From: an uncultured Clostridia bacterium
GTDB lineage: Bacteria > Bacillota > Clostridia > Christensenellales > Aristaeellaceae
NCBI GenBank assembly: GCA_934631055.1
Contig: CAKTXP010000134.1
Location: forward strand, 1 to 6,620
Reading direction: 5' to 3'
DNA length: 6,620 nucleotides
A program made the position numbers and the translations under genes. Below the pieces are notes generated by a model, which had not been told where the DNA came from, did not search any database, and saw only the letters and a list, made by a program, of their open reading frames with translations. Positions 1 to 5,059 of this stretch are shown here, piece by piece. Numbering within the stretch: position 1 is the stretch's first letter; each line of letters opens with the position of its first letter.

Positions 1-130
1 TCGCCCTTTGGAAACCTTCGGGCGCAAATACTTATTTTTTCTTGAAATATCAGTGTTGTTAGCTTGACAACCCCGTTCTTTTTTTACGCATAAAATTATT
101 GTATCTTTCGGGCTTGGCATTTTCCGCTGC
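1..130. other. Non-coding left edge with weak hairpins
   Basis: No credible gene is seen here. Two weak plus-strand hairpins are present. One pairs CGCCC (2-6) with GGGCG (20-24), with a small inner GG/CC pair, and a T6 run follows at 35-40. The other pairs GTTGTT (55-60) with GACAAC (66-71) around a 5-base loop, and a C run and then a T-rich stretch (76-85) follow. Either could end transcription of a plus-strand gene lying left of the window, but each is short or badly spaced from its T tract. Read on the minus strand, as a terminator for the permease gene, neither is followed by a T run. No clear terminator for the permease is therefore visible. Confidence 0.3.
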
Positions 131-1000
131 TCAGGCTTCCTTCTTCGGCGCAAGCTCACTGACCAGCAGCGCCGCAAAGATGATAGCGAAGCCCACGCCC
201 ATTTGCAGCGTGACTTTTTCGCCCAGCAGCAGGCAGGAGAACAGCACGCCAAAAACCGATTCCAGCGAGAGCAGGATGACCGCATGCGACGCGGGCGCCA
301 TGCTCTGACCAATGTTTTGCAGGCTCATGGCGATGGTCGTAGAGAAGATGGCGATATACAGCAGCCCGCCGACCGAGCCGAGGGTAAACTCCATCGGCAT
401 GCCGCGCTCAAAGATCAGGCTGTATAGGCCCGCGAACAGCGCGCAGAACGCAAATTGCAGCACGATGAGCGCATAGGTATTCGTCTTTTGCTGGCAGCGC
501 TCGACAGCGATGATATGCGCCGCATAAAATACGCCGCAGATGAGCGTCAGGATATCCCCGATATTCAACCCGCCGCTCGCCCCGTCCAGCGAAAGCAGTC
601 CGATGCCCAGCAGCATCATGCACGCCGCCAGCAGATTGCTTTTTTGCAGCTTCTGTCCGAAGAGCAGGCGGCATCCGAACGGAACCAGCAGCACATAGAT
701 CGTCGTCAAAAACGCATTCTTGCCCGCCGTCGTATACTGCAAACCTATGGTCTGGATCATATAAGCGCAGCACAGCAGCAGCCCGACCAGCGCGCCGCGG
801 GCGATATCCGCCTTCGCGATCCCCTTCAAATGCTTCCTGAAAAGCGCCGCCGTAATCGCCGCTCCAATGATATAGCGCATGGCAATGATTGCGCCGGGCG
901 CAAAGCTGTCCAGCGTATTCTTGACTACGGCGAACGCGCTTCCCCAGATCAGCGCGGTTAGCAAAAGCAGACTGTCCGCCAGAACTTCCTTCTTAGTCAT
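131..1000 (-). CDS. EamA-family (DMT superfamily) membrane transporter
   Basis: Predicted 289-residue inner-membrane permease of the drug/metabolite transporter superfamily, with two EamA repeats of about five helices each. Repeat one covers about residues 9-138. It contains LIWGSAFAVVKNTL at 17-30, the typical first-helix signature, and the stretch GLQYTTAGKNAFLT at 86-99, which closely resembles the AGKxAFLT segment of this family. Repeat two covers about 147-282 and ends with the classic motif LESVFGVLFSCLLLGEKVT (246-264). The C-terminus is short and charged (APKKEA), as expected on the cytoplasmic side. Family members export amino acids, metabolites or drugs; the substrate here cannot be told. 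The start at 1000 is preferred because a longer in-frame start at 1075 would add a non-hydrophobic leader and run across the promoter. An AAGGG ribosome site lies 13 nt upstream, a rather long gap. The gene is divergent from telA and monocistronic within the window. Family assignment is secure; function is not. Confidence 0.9.
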   Translation of the reverse strand: MTKKEVLADSLLLLTALIWGSAFAVVKNTLDSFAPGAIIAMRYIIGAAITAALFRKHLKGIAKADIARGALVGLLLCCAYMIQTIGLQYTTAGKNAFLTTIYVLLVPFGCRLLFGQKLQKSNLLAACMMLLGIGLLSLDGASGGLNIGDILTLICGVFYAAHIIAVERCQQKTNTYALIVLQFAFCALFAGLYSLIFERGMPMEFTLGSVGGLLYIAIFSTTIAMSLQNIGQSMAPASHAVILLSLESVFGVLFSCLLLGEKVTLQMGVGFAIIFAALLVSELAPKKEA

Positions 1001-1052
1001 AGTCGATGGGTTTCCCTTCGTATAAGATCTGCTCAGAACGCAGTCGTTCCCT

Positions 1053-1081
1053 ATTCTAACACAACCCGAACCCAAAGAAAA
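1053..1081 (-). promoter_or_regulatory. Sigma-A-like promoter of the permease gene
   Basis: On the minus strand the -10 element is TAGAAT (plus positions 1053-1058), preceded by TGT, which gives an extended -10 (TGnTAGAAT). The -35 region near 1076-1081 is T-rich but a poor match to TTGACA, consistent with an extended -10 promoter. The transcript would start near 1046, leaving a leader of about 46 nt. The -35 region lies back to back with the telA -35 element (1084-1089), so a protein bound here could affect both genes. Confidence 0.5.
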
Positions 1082-1098
1082 GCTTTACACCTCCATGC
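1065..1098 (+). repeat. Two-part intergenic motif, copy 1
   Basis: CCCGAACCC (1065-1073), an 8-nt spacer, GCTTTACAC (1082-1090), 4 nt, then ATGC (1095-1098). The same blocks in the same order recur at 4873-4900 upstream of guaA. In this copy TTTACA is also the telA -35 element, and the CCCGAACCC block falls within the permease promoter. The match is seen directly. A role as an operator is inference; chance similarity between promoter regions is the alternative. Confidence 0.4.
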
Positions 1099-1112
1099 GT
1101 TTGGTGTATCAT
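1084..1112 (+). promoter_or_regulatory. Sigma-A promoter of telA
   Basis: TTTACA (1084-1089) and TATCAT (1107-1112) are separated by exactly 17 nt, a near-consensus vegetative promoter. Transcription would begin near 1119, giving a leader of about 50 nt that ends in an AAAAAGGAG ribosome binding site (SD core AGGAG at 1160-1164). No riboswitch-like fold is evident in the leader. Confidence 0.75.
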
Positions 1113-1173
1113 GTGAGATAAGCACGATAAAGCAGCGCGATCTCCAATCCAACAGAAAAAGGAGTTTATGACG

Positions 1174-2376
1174 ATGGACGATAAAACCATGCCTACGCTG
1201 GTTCTTCCCGGCGAAGAAGAGGAAAAGGCGCCCGAAGCTGCTCCGGCGGCAGCCGCCGCGGCTGTTCAAGCTGCGCCCGCGCCGGAAGCCGCGCCTGTCG
1301 CAGCCCAGACCATCGAGCCGGTAGAAGCCAAAGACGACTCTCTGAATTTCGATAACCTGACGCCGGAAGAGCAGGCGGCAGTCCTTGCCTTTGTCGAGCG
1401 CATCGACATCCACAACAGCGAGACCGTTCTCAAATACGGCAACGCCGCGCAGACCAAGATCTCCCAGTTCTCCGACAAGATTCTGGAGGACGTAAAGACC
1501 AAGGACACCGGCGCGATCTCCGACATGCTGACCAACCTCGTCGCCGAGCTGAAGGGCTTTGACGTAGACGAAGGCAAGAAAGGCGGCTTCCTCGGTCTGT
1601 TCAAAAAAGCCGGCAACAGCATCACGCAGCTCCGCGCCAAGTATGACAAGGTTGAAGAGAACGTCTCCCAGATCATCATTTCCCTTCAAAATCATCAGAA
1701 GCAGCTCATCTCTGACTGCAAGATGCTCGACGAGCTTTACGCGCAGAACGAGCAGTATTATCACGAGCTGACGCTCTACATCATCGCGGGCGAAATGAAG
1801 CTCAAGAAGCTCCGCGAGGAAGAGCTTCCGCCGATGCTCGCCAAGGCACAGCAGACCGCCGATCCCGCCGACGCGCAGGCTGCGAACGATTTCAGCCAGC
1901 TCATCGAGCGCTTTGAAAAGCGCATCCATGACCTGAAGCTCACGCGCATGGTTTCCGTGCAGATGGGTCCGCAGATTCGCCTGATGCAGAACAACGACAA
2001 CGTGCTTGCCGAGCGCATCCAGTCGACAATCGCGAACACCATTCCGCTCTGGAAGAGCCAGATGGTCATCGCGATGGGCATGCAGCATGCCGAAAGCGCG
2101 CTGAACGCGCAGAAGGCGGTCACGGACATGACCAACGAGCTGCTCCGCTCCAACGCCGAGCGTTTGAAGATGGGCACCATCGAAACCGCCAAGGAAGCCG
2201 AGCGCGGCGTGGTCGATCTGGAAACCATCCGCACGGCGAACACCGCGCTCATCGATACGCTGACTGAAGTTCAGAAGATCCAGCGCGAAGGTGCGCAGAA
2301 GCGCGCCGCCGCGTCGATCGAGCTGGGACGTCTGGAAAAAGAACTTCGCGACAAGATTTTGGAAGTCAACAATTAA
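1174..2376 (+). CDS. telA: TelA-family protein (toxic anion resistance / YceH-like)
   Basis: A 400-residue soluble, strongly alpha-helical protein of the TelA/KlaA/YceH family. Members were first linked to tellurite resistance; their biochemical role is unresolved, with reported links to cell-envelope stress and antimicrobial tolerance. The N-terminus (about 14-50) is a low-complexity acidic then Ala/Pro-rich linker (GEEEEK, then A/P repeats). The TelA domain covers about 60-398. Its most diagnostic stretch is PQIRLMQNNDNVLAERIQ (266-283), followed by TIPLWKSQ (289-296). The C-terminal helix has RSNAERLK (325-332), EAERGVVDLETIR (341-353) and a Lys/Glu-rich coiled coil to the end. The second ATG (1174) is chosen because AGGAG (1160-1164) lies 9 nt upstream; an in-frame ATG at 1168 has only a 3-nt gap and would add two residues. 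There is no adjacent xpaC or ter gene, which often accompany this family. Its own promoter lies upstream and a strong terminator follows, so it is probably transcribed alone. Confidence 0.9.
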   Translation: MDDKTMPTLVLPGEEEEKAPEAAPAAAAAAVQAAPAPEAAPVAAQTIEPVEAKDDSLNFDNLTPEEQAAVLAFVERIDIHNSETVLKYGNAAQTKISQFSDKILEDVKTKDTGAISDMLTNLVAELKGFDVDEGKKGGFLGLFKKAGNSITQLRAKYDKVEENVSQIIISLQNHQKQLISDCKMLDELYAQNEQYYHELTLYIIAGEMKLKKLREEELPPMLAKAQQTADPADAQAANDFSQLIERFEKRIHDLKLTRMVSVQMGPQIRLMQNNDNVLAERIQSTIANTIPLWKSQMVIAMGMQHAESALNAQKAVTDMTNELLRSNAERLKMGTIETAKEAERGVVDLETIRTANTALIDTLTEVQKIQREGAQKRAAASIELGRLEKELRDKILEVNN

Positions 2377-2384
2377 ACCGGCGT

Positions 2385-2399
2385 GATGCACCCTGCATC
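2385..2399 (+). other. Small perfect hairpin between telA and the Abi_2 gene
   Basis: GATGCA (2385-2390) and TGCATC (2394-2399) form a perfect 6-bp stem with a CCC loop, 8 nt after the telA stop. It lies 14 nt before the larger terminator hairpin, so the telA 3' end would carry two tandem stem-loops. It could protect the mRNA end, or form part of a small structured RNA beside the Abi_2 gene. No T tract follows, so it is not itself a terminator. Confidence 0.5.
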
Positions 2400-2413
2400 C
2401 CCCAGCTCTGCCA

Positions 2414-2442
2414 AAGCCCATCGACCACGATGGGCTTGTTTT
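2414..2442 (+). terminator. Rho-independent terminator after telA
   Basis: A perfect 10-bp stem, AAGCCCATCG (2414-2423) with CGATGGGCTT (2428-2437), closed by an ACCA tetraloop and followed by G and TTTT (2439-2442). It lies 37 nt after the telA stop. No T run follows on the opposite strand, so it acts only rightward. It ends 4 nt before the Abi_2 ribosome binding site, so it also forms the 5' leader of any readthrough transcript into that gene. Confidence 0.85.
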
Positions 2443-2446
2443 GTAG

Positions 2447-2453
2447 AAAGGAG
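2447..2453 (+). promoter_or_regulatory. Ribosome binding site deciding the Abi_2 start
   Basis: AAAGGAG lies 9 nt upstream of the ATG at 2463. This fixes the start there rather than at the in-frame ATG at 2430, which falls inside the terminator loop and stem and has no ribosome site of its own. Confidence 0.8.
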
Positions 2454-2462
2454 CTTCCCCTT

Positions 2463-3380
2463 ATGAATGCACGGGGCAAGCGTTACCATCCCGTCAAGCC
2501 TGCACGCAGTTACAGCGAGCAGTTTTCCCGCCTGACGGACGTCCACGGTCTGATCATCGACGACGAAGCGCGGGCACGCTATATCCTCTCTACCGTCAAC
2601 TATTACCGTCTGACGACCTACGGCAAACATCTGCGCCGCGCCGATAACCCGGATCTCTTTCTGCCCGGCGTGTCGCTGGAAACGCTGTACAGCCTGTATC
2701 AGTTTGACATGAGCCTGCGCCATCTGCTGCTCCCTGTGCTGGAGTTTTTCGAGATACAGCTTCGCGCCAAAATCGCCTATCAGCTTGCCATCACTTACGG
2801 TTCCATGGGCTACATGGACGCGGAAAATTTCCGCGCAGAAACACTGCCCAACGGTTCTTCCATTCACAAAAACCTGATCGGCAAATTCAAAAACGAGGTC
2901 AAGCGGCAGGGCGCACTTCCTTTCGTGCGCCATCACAACATCAAATACGGCGGCCAGTTTCCGATCTGGGTCGCCGTCGAATTGTTTACTTTCGGTATGC
3001 TCGGTTCGCTGTTTGATCTGATGCGCGAAAACGATCAGCGTGCCGTCAGCCGGGAATATAACCTCTCGCCGGAGTCGCTTTCGCGGCTGATTGCCTCCGC
3101 TGTGGATGTGCGCAACATCTGCGCACACTATAATCGGCTCTACAATCGGGTTCTCGAAGAGCAGCCGCTTCTGCCGAATCGCCTGCACCTTTACGAAAGC
3201 GACCGTCTTTTCCCGCTTCTGCTCGCCTTTGCGCATGTGCTGGGGCGCGAACGCGTATTAAATCGGCTGATTACGGGGCTTTCGCTGCTCGAAACCGATT
3301 TTCCCGAGGCTGACCTGTCGCTCTGCGGCTTTCCCGAGGATTGGCGCTCCATTCTGGAGGCGGAAGCCGCGCAGTCGTAA
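2463..3380 (+). CDS. Abi_2 (AbiD/AbiF-like) HEPN protein
   Basis: A 305-residue protein of the Abi_2 family, which includes the lactococcal phage-abortive-infection proteins AbiD and AbiF. Visible family blocks, in order, are VNYYRLTTYGKHLR (45-58); LYQFDMSLRHLLLPVLEFFE (78-97) followed by QLRAKIAY; FPIWVAVELFTFGMLGSLFD (166-185); and RNICAHYNRLYNR (217-229). The last contains R217 and H222 spaced as RX4H, the catalytic motif of HEPN-fold RNases. Known members act by cleaving or inhibiting RNA during infection. Activity here is inferred from the intact motif. Length is normal for the family, there is no signal peptide or membrane segment, and it should be cytoplasmic. No promoter was found between the telA terminator and this gene, so expression may rely on readthrough or on a site I cannot recognise. 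Base composition resembles the neighbours, so there is no obvious sign of recent transfer. Convergent with mnmE, 20 bp away. No partner antitoxin protein is adjacent. Confidence 0.87.
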   Translation: MNARGKRYHPVKPARSYSEQFSRLTDVHGLIIDDEARARYILSTVNYYRLTTYGKHLRRADNPDLFLPGVSLETLYSLYQFDMSLRHLLLPVLEFFEIQLRAKIAYQLAITYGSMGYMDAENFRAETLPNGSSIHKNLIGKFKNEVKRQGALPFVRHHNIKYGGQFPIWVAVELFTFGMLGSLFDLMRENDQRAVSREYNLSPESLSRLIASAVDVRNICAHYNRLYNRVLEEQPLLPNRLHLYESDRLFPLLLAFAHVLGRERVLNRLITGLSLLETDFPEADLSLCGFPEDWRSILEAEAAQS

Positions 3381-3400
3381 ATCGAATCGCTCTCCGCTTT

Positions 3401-4756
3401 TTACTTTCCCACGCAGAACTTCGCAAAAACCTCGTCGATGACCTTTTCGCTCATCGTTTCGCCCGTAATTTCGCCCAAGGCATCCAAAGCCGCCGAAAGA
3501 TCAACCGCCGCAACGTCCAGCGGCATGCCGTCCTCCAGCGAAACGACCGCGTCATTCAGCGCCGCGCAGGCTCTCTGCGCCGCCTCTACATGGCGCGCCT
3601 GCGAAAGCGCAGAGGATTCCGCGCCGTCAGCAGGAACGAATGCCATCAGTGCCTTTTGCAGTTCGTCCAATCCTTCTCCCTGCGGCGCGCAGACCGTGAC
3701 CGTCGGCACATCGCCGAATGCCGCACGCACATCCTCTGCGCTCAGCACCGGCTCCAAATCGCCCTTGCTGAGGACGACGATCTGCGGCGCAAGACCGAAA
3801 AGCGCATCTCTGTCCTCCTGCGTCATCGAGCTTGCGCCATCAAGCACCAGCACGCGCACATCCGCTTCCGAAAGCGCTTTACGCGCCCGCTCCACGCCGA
3901 TGCGCTCAACCGCATCTCCGGTTTCACGCAGTCCAGCCGTATCCGTCAGCAGAACGCGCACACCGCCCATCTGTACAGCTTCGGTCAGCGTATCCCGCGT
4001 CGTGCCGGGAATATCCGTCACGATTGCCCGCTCGCCGCCAAGCAGCGCGTTAAGCAGGCTGCTCTTGCCCGCGTTCGGTCTGCCGCAGAGGACGACGCGC
4101 AGTCCCTCGTCCTCGATGCGCCCCGTCCGCGCGTCGCATGCTTCCAGCAGCCGCGCGCGGATCGCCTTGCAACTGTCCGTCACCTCGCGCGCCGTCTGGG
4201 TCTCCTCCACTTCATCCGGAAAATCCACTGCGGCGGAAAGCGCCGCCAGCAGCGCCGTGATCTCTTCCCGTGCGTTGCGCACAAACGCGGAAACGCCGCC
4301 CTCCATCTGCCGAACGGCGCTGCGCATCGCCCGCTCGCTGCCCGAACGGATCATCCGCATGACGCCTTCCGCCTGTGCCAAGTCGATGCGCCCGTTCATA
4401 AACGCCCGGCAGGTGAATTCGCCCGGCTCAGCCATCCGCGCGCCCGCTTTCAGCAGCAGGAGCAGGATACGCCGCACAAGCGCCTGCGAACCGTGGCAAT
4501 GGATCTCGGCAACATCCTCGCGCGTATAACTGTGCGGCGCACGCATGAGCACCGCCATCGCTTCATCGACGATCTCTTCTCCATCCATCACATGCCCGAA
4601 CGTCAGCATGCGGTTGATGAGCGGTCTCCCGTTCTTCGCCCGAAACACGCGGGAAAGGATCTCTTCGCATCGGCTTCCGCTGATGCGCACGATGGCGATG
4701 CCGCCCTCGCCCGCCGCCGTCGCCTGCGCCGCGATGGTGTCCTGATGATAGTTCAT
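3401..4756 (-). CDS. mnmE: tRNA uridine-5-carboxymethylaminomethyl modification GTPase MnmE
   Basis: A 451-residue full-length MnmE (TrmE). With MnmG it installs the carboxymethylaminomethyl or aminomethyl group on C5 of wobble U34 in certain tRNAs, using a tetrahydrofolate one-carbon unit, in the cytoplasm. The N-terminal folate-binding domain (about 1-120) begins with DTIAAQATAAGEGGIAIVRISG (split here: DTIAAQAT at 6-13, GGIAIVRISG at 18-27). The helical domain contains PGEFTCRAFMNGRIDLAQAE (111-130). The inserted G domain has G1 GRPNAGKS (225-232), G2 GTTRDT (251-256), G3 DTAG (272-275) and G4 SKGD (330-333), where NKxD is usual. The C-terminus FCVGK (447-451) keeps the catalytic cysteine (C448). 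The start is supported by AGGGGG 8 nt upstream. The usual partner mnmG does not follow. The gene ends convergent with the Abi_2 gene, with no visible terminator in the 20-bp gap. Confidence 0.97.
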   Translation of the reverse strand: MNYHQDTIAAQATAAGEGGIAIVRISGSRCEEILSRVFRAKNGRPLINRMLTFGHVMDGEEIVDEAMAVLMRAPHSYTREDVAEIHCHGSQALVRRILLLLLKAGARMAEPGEFTCRAFMNGRIDLAQAEGVMRMIRSGSERAMRSAVRQMEGGVSAFVRNAREEITALLAALSAAVDFPDEVEETQTAREVTDSCKAIRARLLEACDARTGRIEDEGLRVVLCGRPNAGKSSLLNALLGGERAIVTDIPGTTRDTLTEAVQMGGVRVLLTDTAGLRETGDAVERIGVERARKALSEADVRVLVLDGASSMTQEDRDALFGLAPQIVVLSKGDLEPVLSAEDVRAAFGDVPTVTVCAPQGEGLDELQKALMAFVPADGAESSALSQARHVEAAQRACAALNDAVVSLEDGMPLDVAAVDLSAALDALGEITGETMSEKVIDEVFAKFCVGK

Positions 4757-4796
4757 GCGCAGTTCCCCCTGTCTTTTCGTAAAATCGTTTCATCCG

Positions 4797-4825
4797 ATTA
4801 TACCACGGCGCGGCACAGTTGAAAA
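4797..4825 (-). promoter_or_regulatory. Extended -10 sigma-A promoter of mnmE
   Basis: On the minus strand a perfect TATAAT (plus positions 4797-4802) is preceded by TGG, giving an extended -10. A four-of-six -35 match, TTTTCA (4820-4825), sits 17 nt further upstream. The transcript would start near 4790, leaving a leader of roughly 34 nt before the AGGGGG ribosome site (4765-4770). Confidence 0.75.
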
Positions 4826-4872
4826 GCGCGCAGACCGAACCATACCCATCCGCTATTCGTTCCGCCGCAGGA

Positions 4873-4900
4873 ACCGAACCCGTCCGCTTTACACACATGC
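4873..4900 (+). repeat. Two-part intergenic motif, copy 2
   Basis: ACCGAACCC (4873-4881), a 4-nt spacer, GCTTTACAC (4886-4894), AC, then ATGC (4897-4900), mirroring the blocks at 1065-1098. A degenerate relative lies just upstream: ACCGAACC (4834-4841) followed by TCCGCT (4849-4854), the latter also found at 4883-4888 in this copy. A further TTTACAC occurs at 4907-4913. Here TTTACA has no good -10 at 17 nt (CACGAT), so the block is less likely to be conserved simply as a promoter. The CCGAAC core resembles the centre of Firmicutes PurR boxes, but its flanks do not. Confidence 0.4.
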
Positions 4901-4956
4901 CCAAAGTTTACACGATTTTCTGTACATGAAAAAAGCGAACTTTTCCCCCGCTTCTC

Positions 4957-4985
4957 TTGATTTTGCGCGGAAAACTGTGTAGAAT
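4957..4985 (+). promoter_or_regulatory. Sigma-A promoter of guaA
   Basis: TTGATT (4957-4962) and TAGAAT (4980-4985) are separated by 17 nt, a good vegetative promoter. The start point would be near 4991, giving a leader of about 69 nt before the guaA ATG. Confidence 0.75.
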
Positions 4986-4988
4986 AAA

Positions 4989-5040
4989 GGTTACTGCTTC
5001 CCGTCCGATTTCGGACAGGAAATGGCTTTTTCCTATAACC
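4989..5040 (+). promoter_or_regulatory. Structured leader of guaA
   Basis: The leader can fold into a main hairpin: GTCCG (5003-5007) with CGGAC (5012-5016) around ATTT, extended past a C-A mismatch by TTCC (4998-5001) with GGAA (5018-5021). A competing hairpin pairs AGGAAA (5017-5022) with TTTCCT (5029-5034) and shares bases 5017-5021 with the first. GGTTA (4989-4993) can pair with TAACC (5036-5040), enclosing both just before the AAAGGAGG ribosome site (5041-5048). It does not match the purine riboswitch consensus. It may be an attenuator or only an mRNA-stabilising stem; the fold is by eye. Confidence 0.4.
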
Positions 5041-5059
5041 AAAGGAGGTACCGCATCCG

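Noticed and set aside
64..96. Plus-strand promoter with TTGACA at 64-69
   Set aside because: The -35 is perfect, but the best -10 candidates (CATAAA, TAAAAT) sit 19 and 21 nt away, and it would only drive transcription antisense to the permease.
1001..1075. Longer permease start at 1075
   Set aside because: It would add 25 residues unlike this family, has no ribosome site, and would run through the extended -10 promoter of the gene.
1051..2421. Long open frame opposite telA (456 codons)
   Set aside because: Its translation is Arg/Leu/His-rich without a recognisable domain and is an antisense shadow of a GC-rich gene; telA has family motifs, a promoter and a ribosome site.
2430..2462. Earlier in-frame ATG for the Abi_2 gene
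   Set aside because: It begins inside the terminator hairpin and has no ribosome site, whereas the ATG at 2463 has AAAGGAG at a good distance.
3381..3400. Bidirectional terminator between the Abi_2 gene and mnmE
   Set aside because: There is a T run, but no stem of useful length can be formed in or beside the 20-bp gap.
3341..4822. Long plus-strand open frame opposite mnmE (493 codons)
   Set aside because: The product is extremely rich in Arg, His and Gln, has no domain, overlaps the Abi_2 3' end and lies opposite the clearly real mnmE.
4755..4982. Small open frame (75 codons) in the mnmE-guaA spacer
   Set aside because: No ribosome site, no recognisable product, and it crosses the mnmE promoter and most of the guaA promoter.
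4986..5059. Purine (guanine) riboswitch upstream of guaA
   Set aside because: The leader is only about 70 nt and lacks the conserved junction and loop sequences of the purine aptamer.
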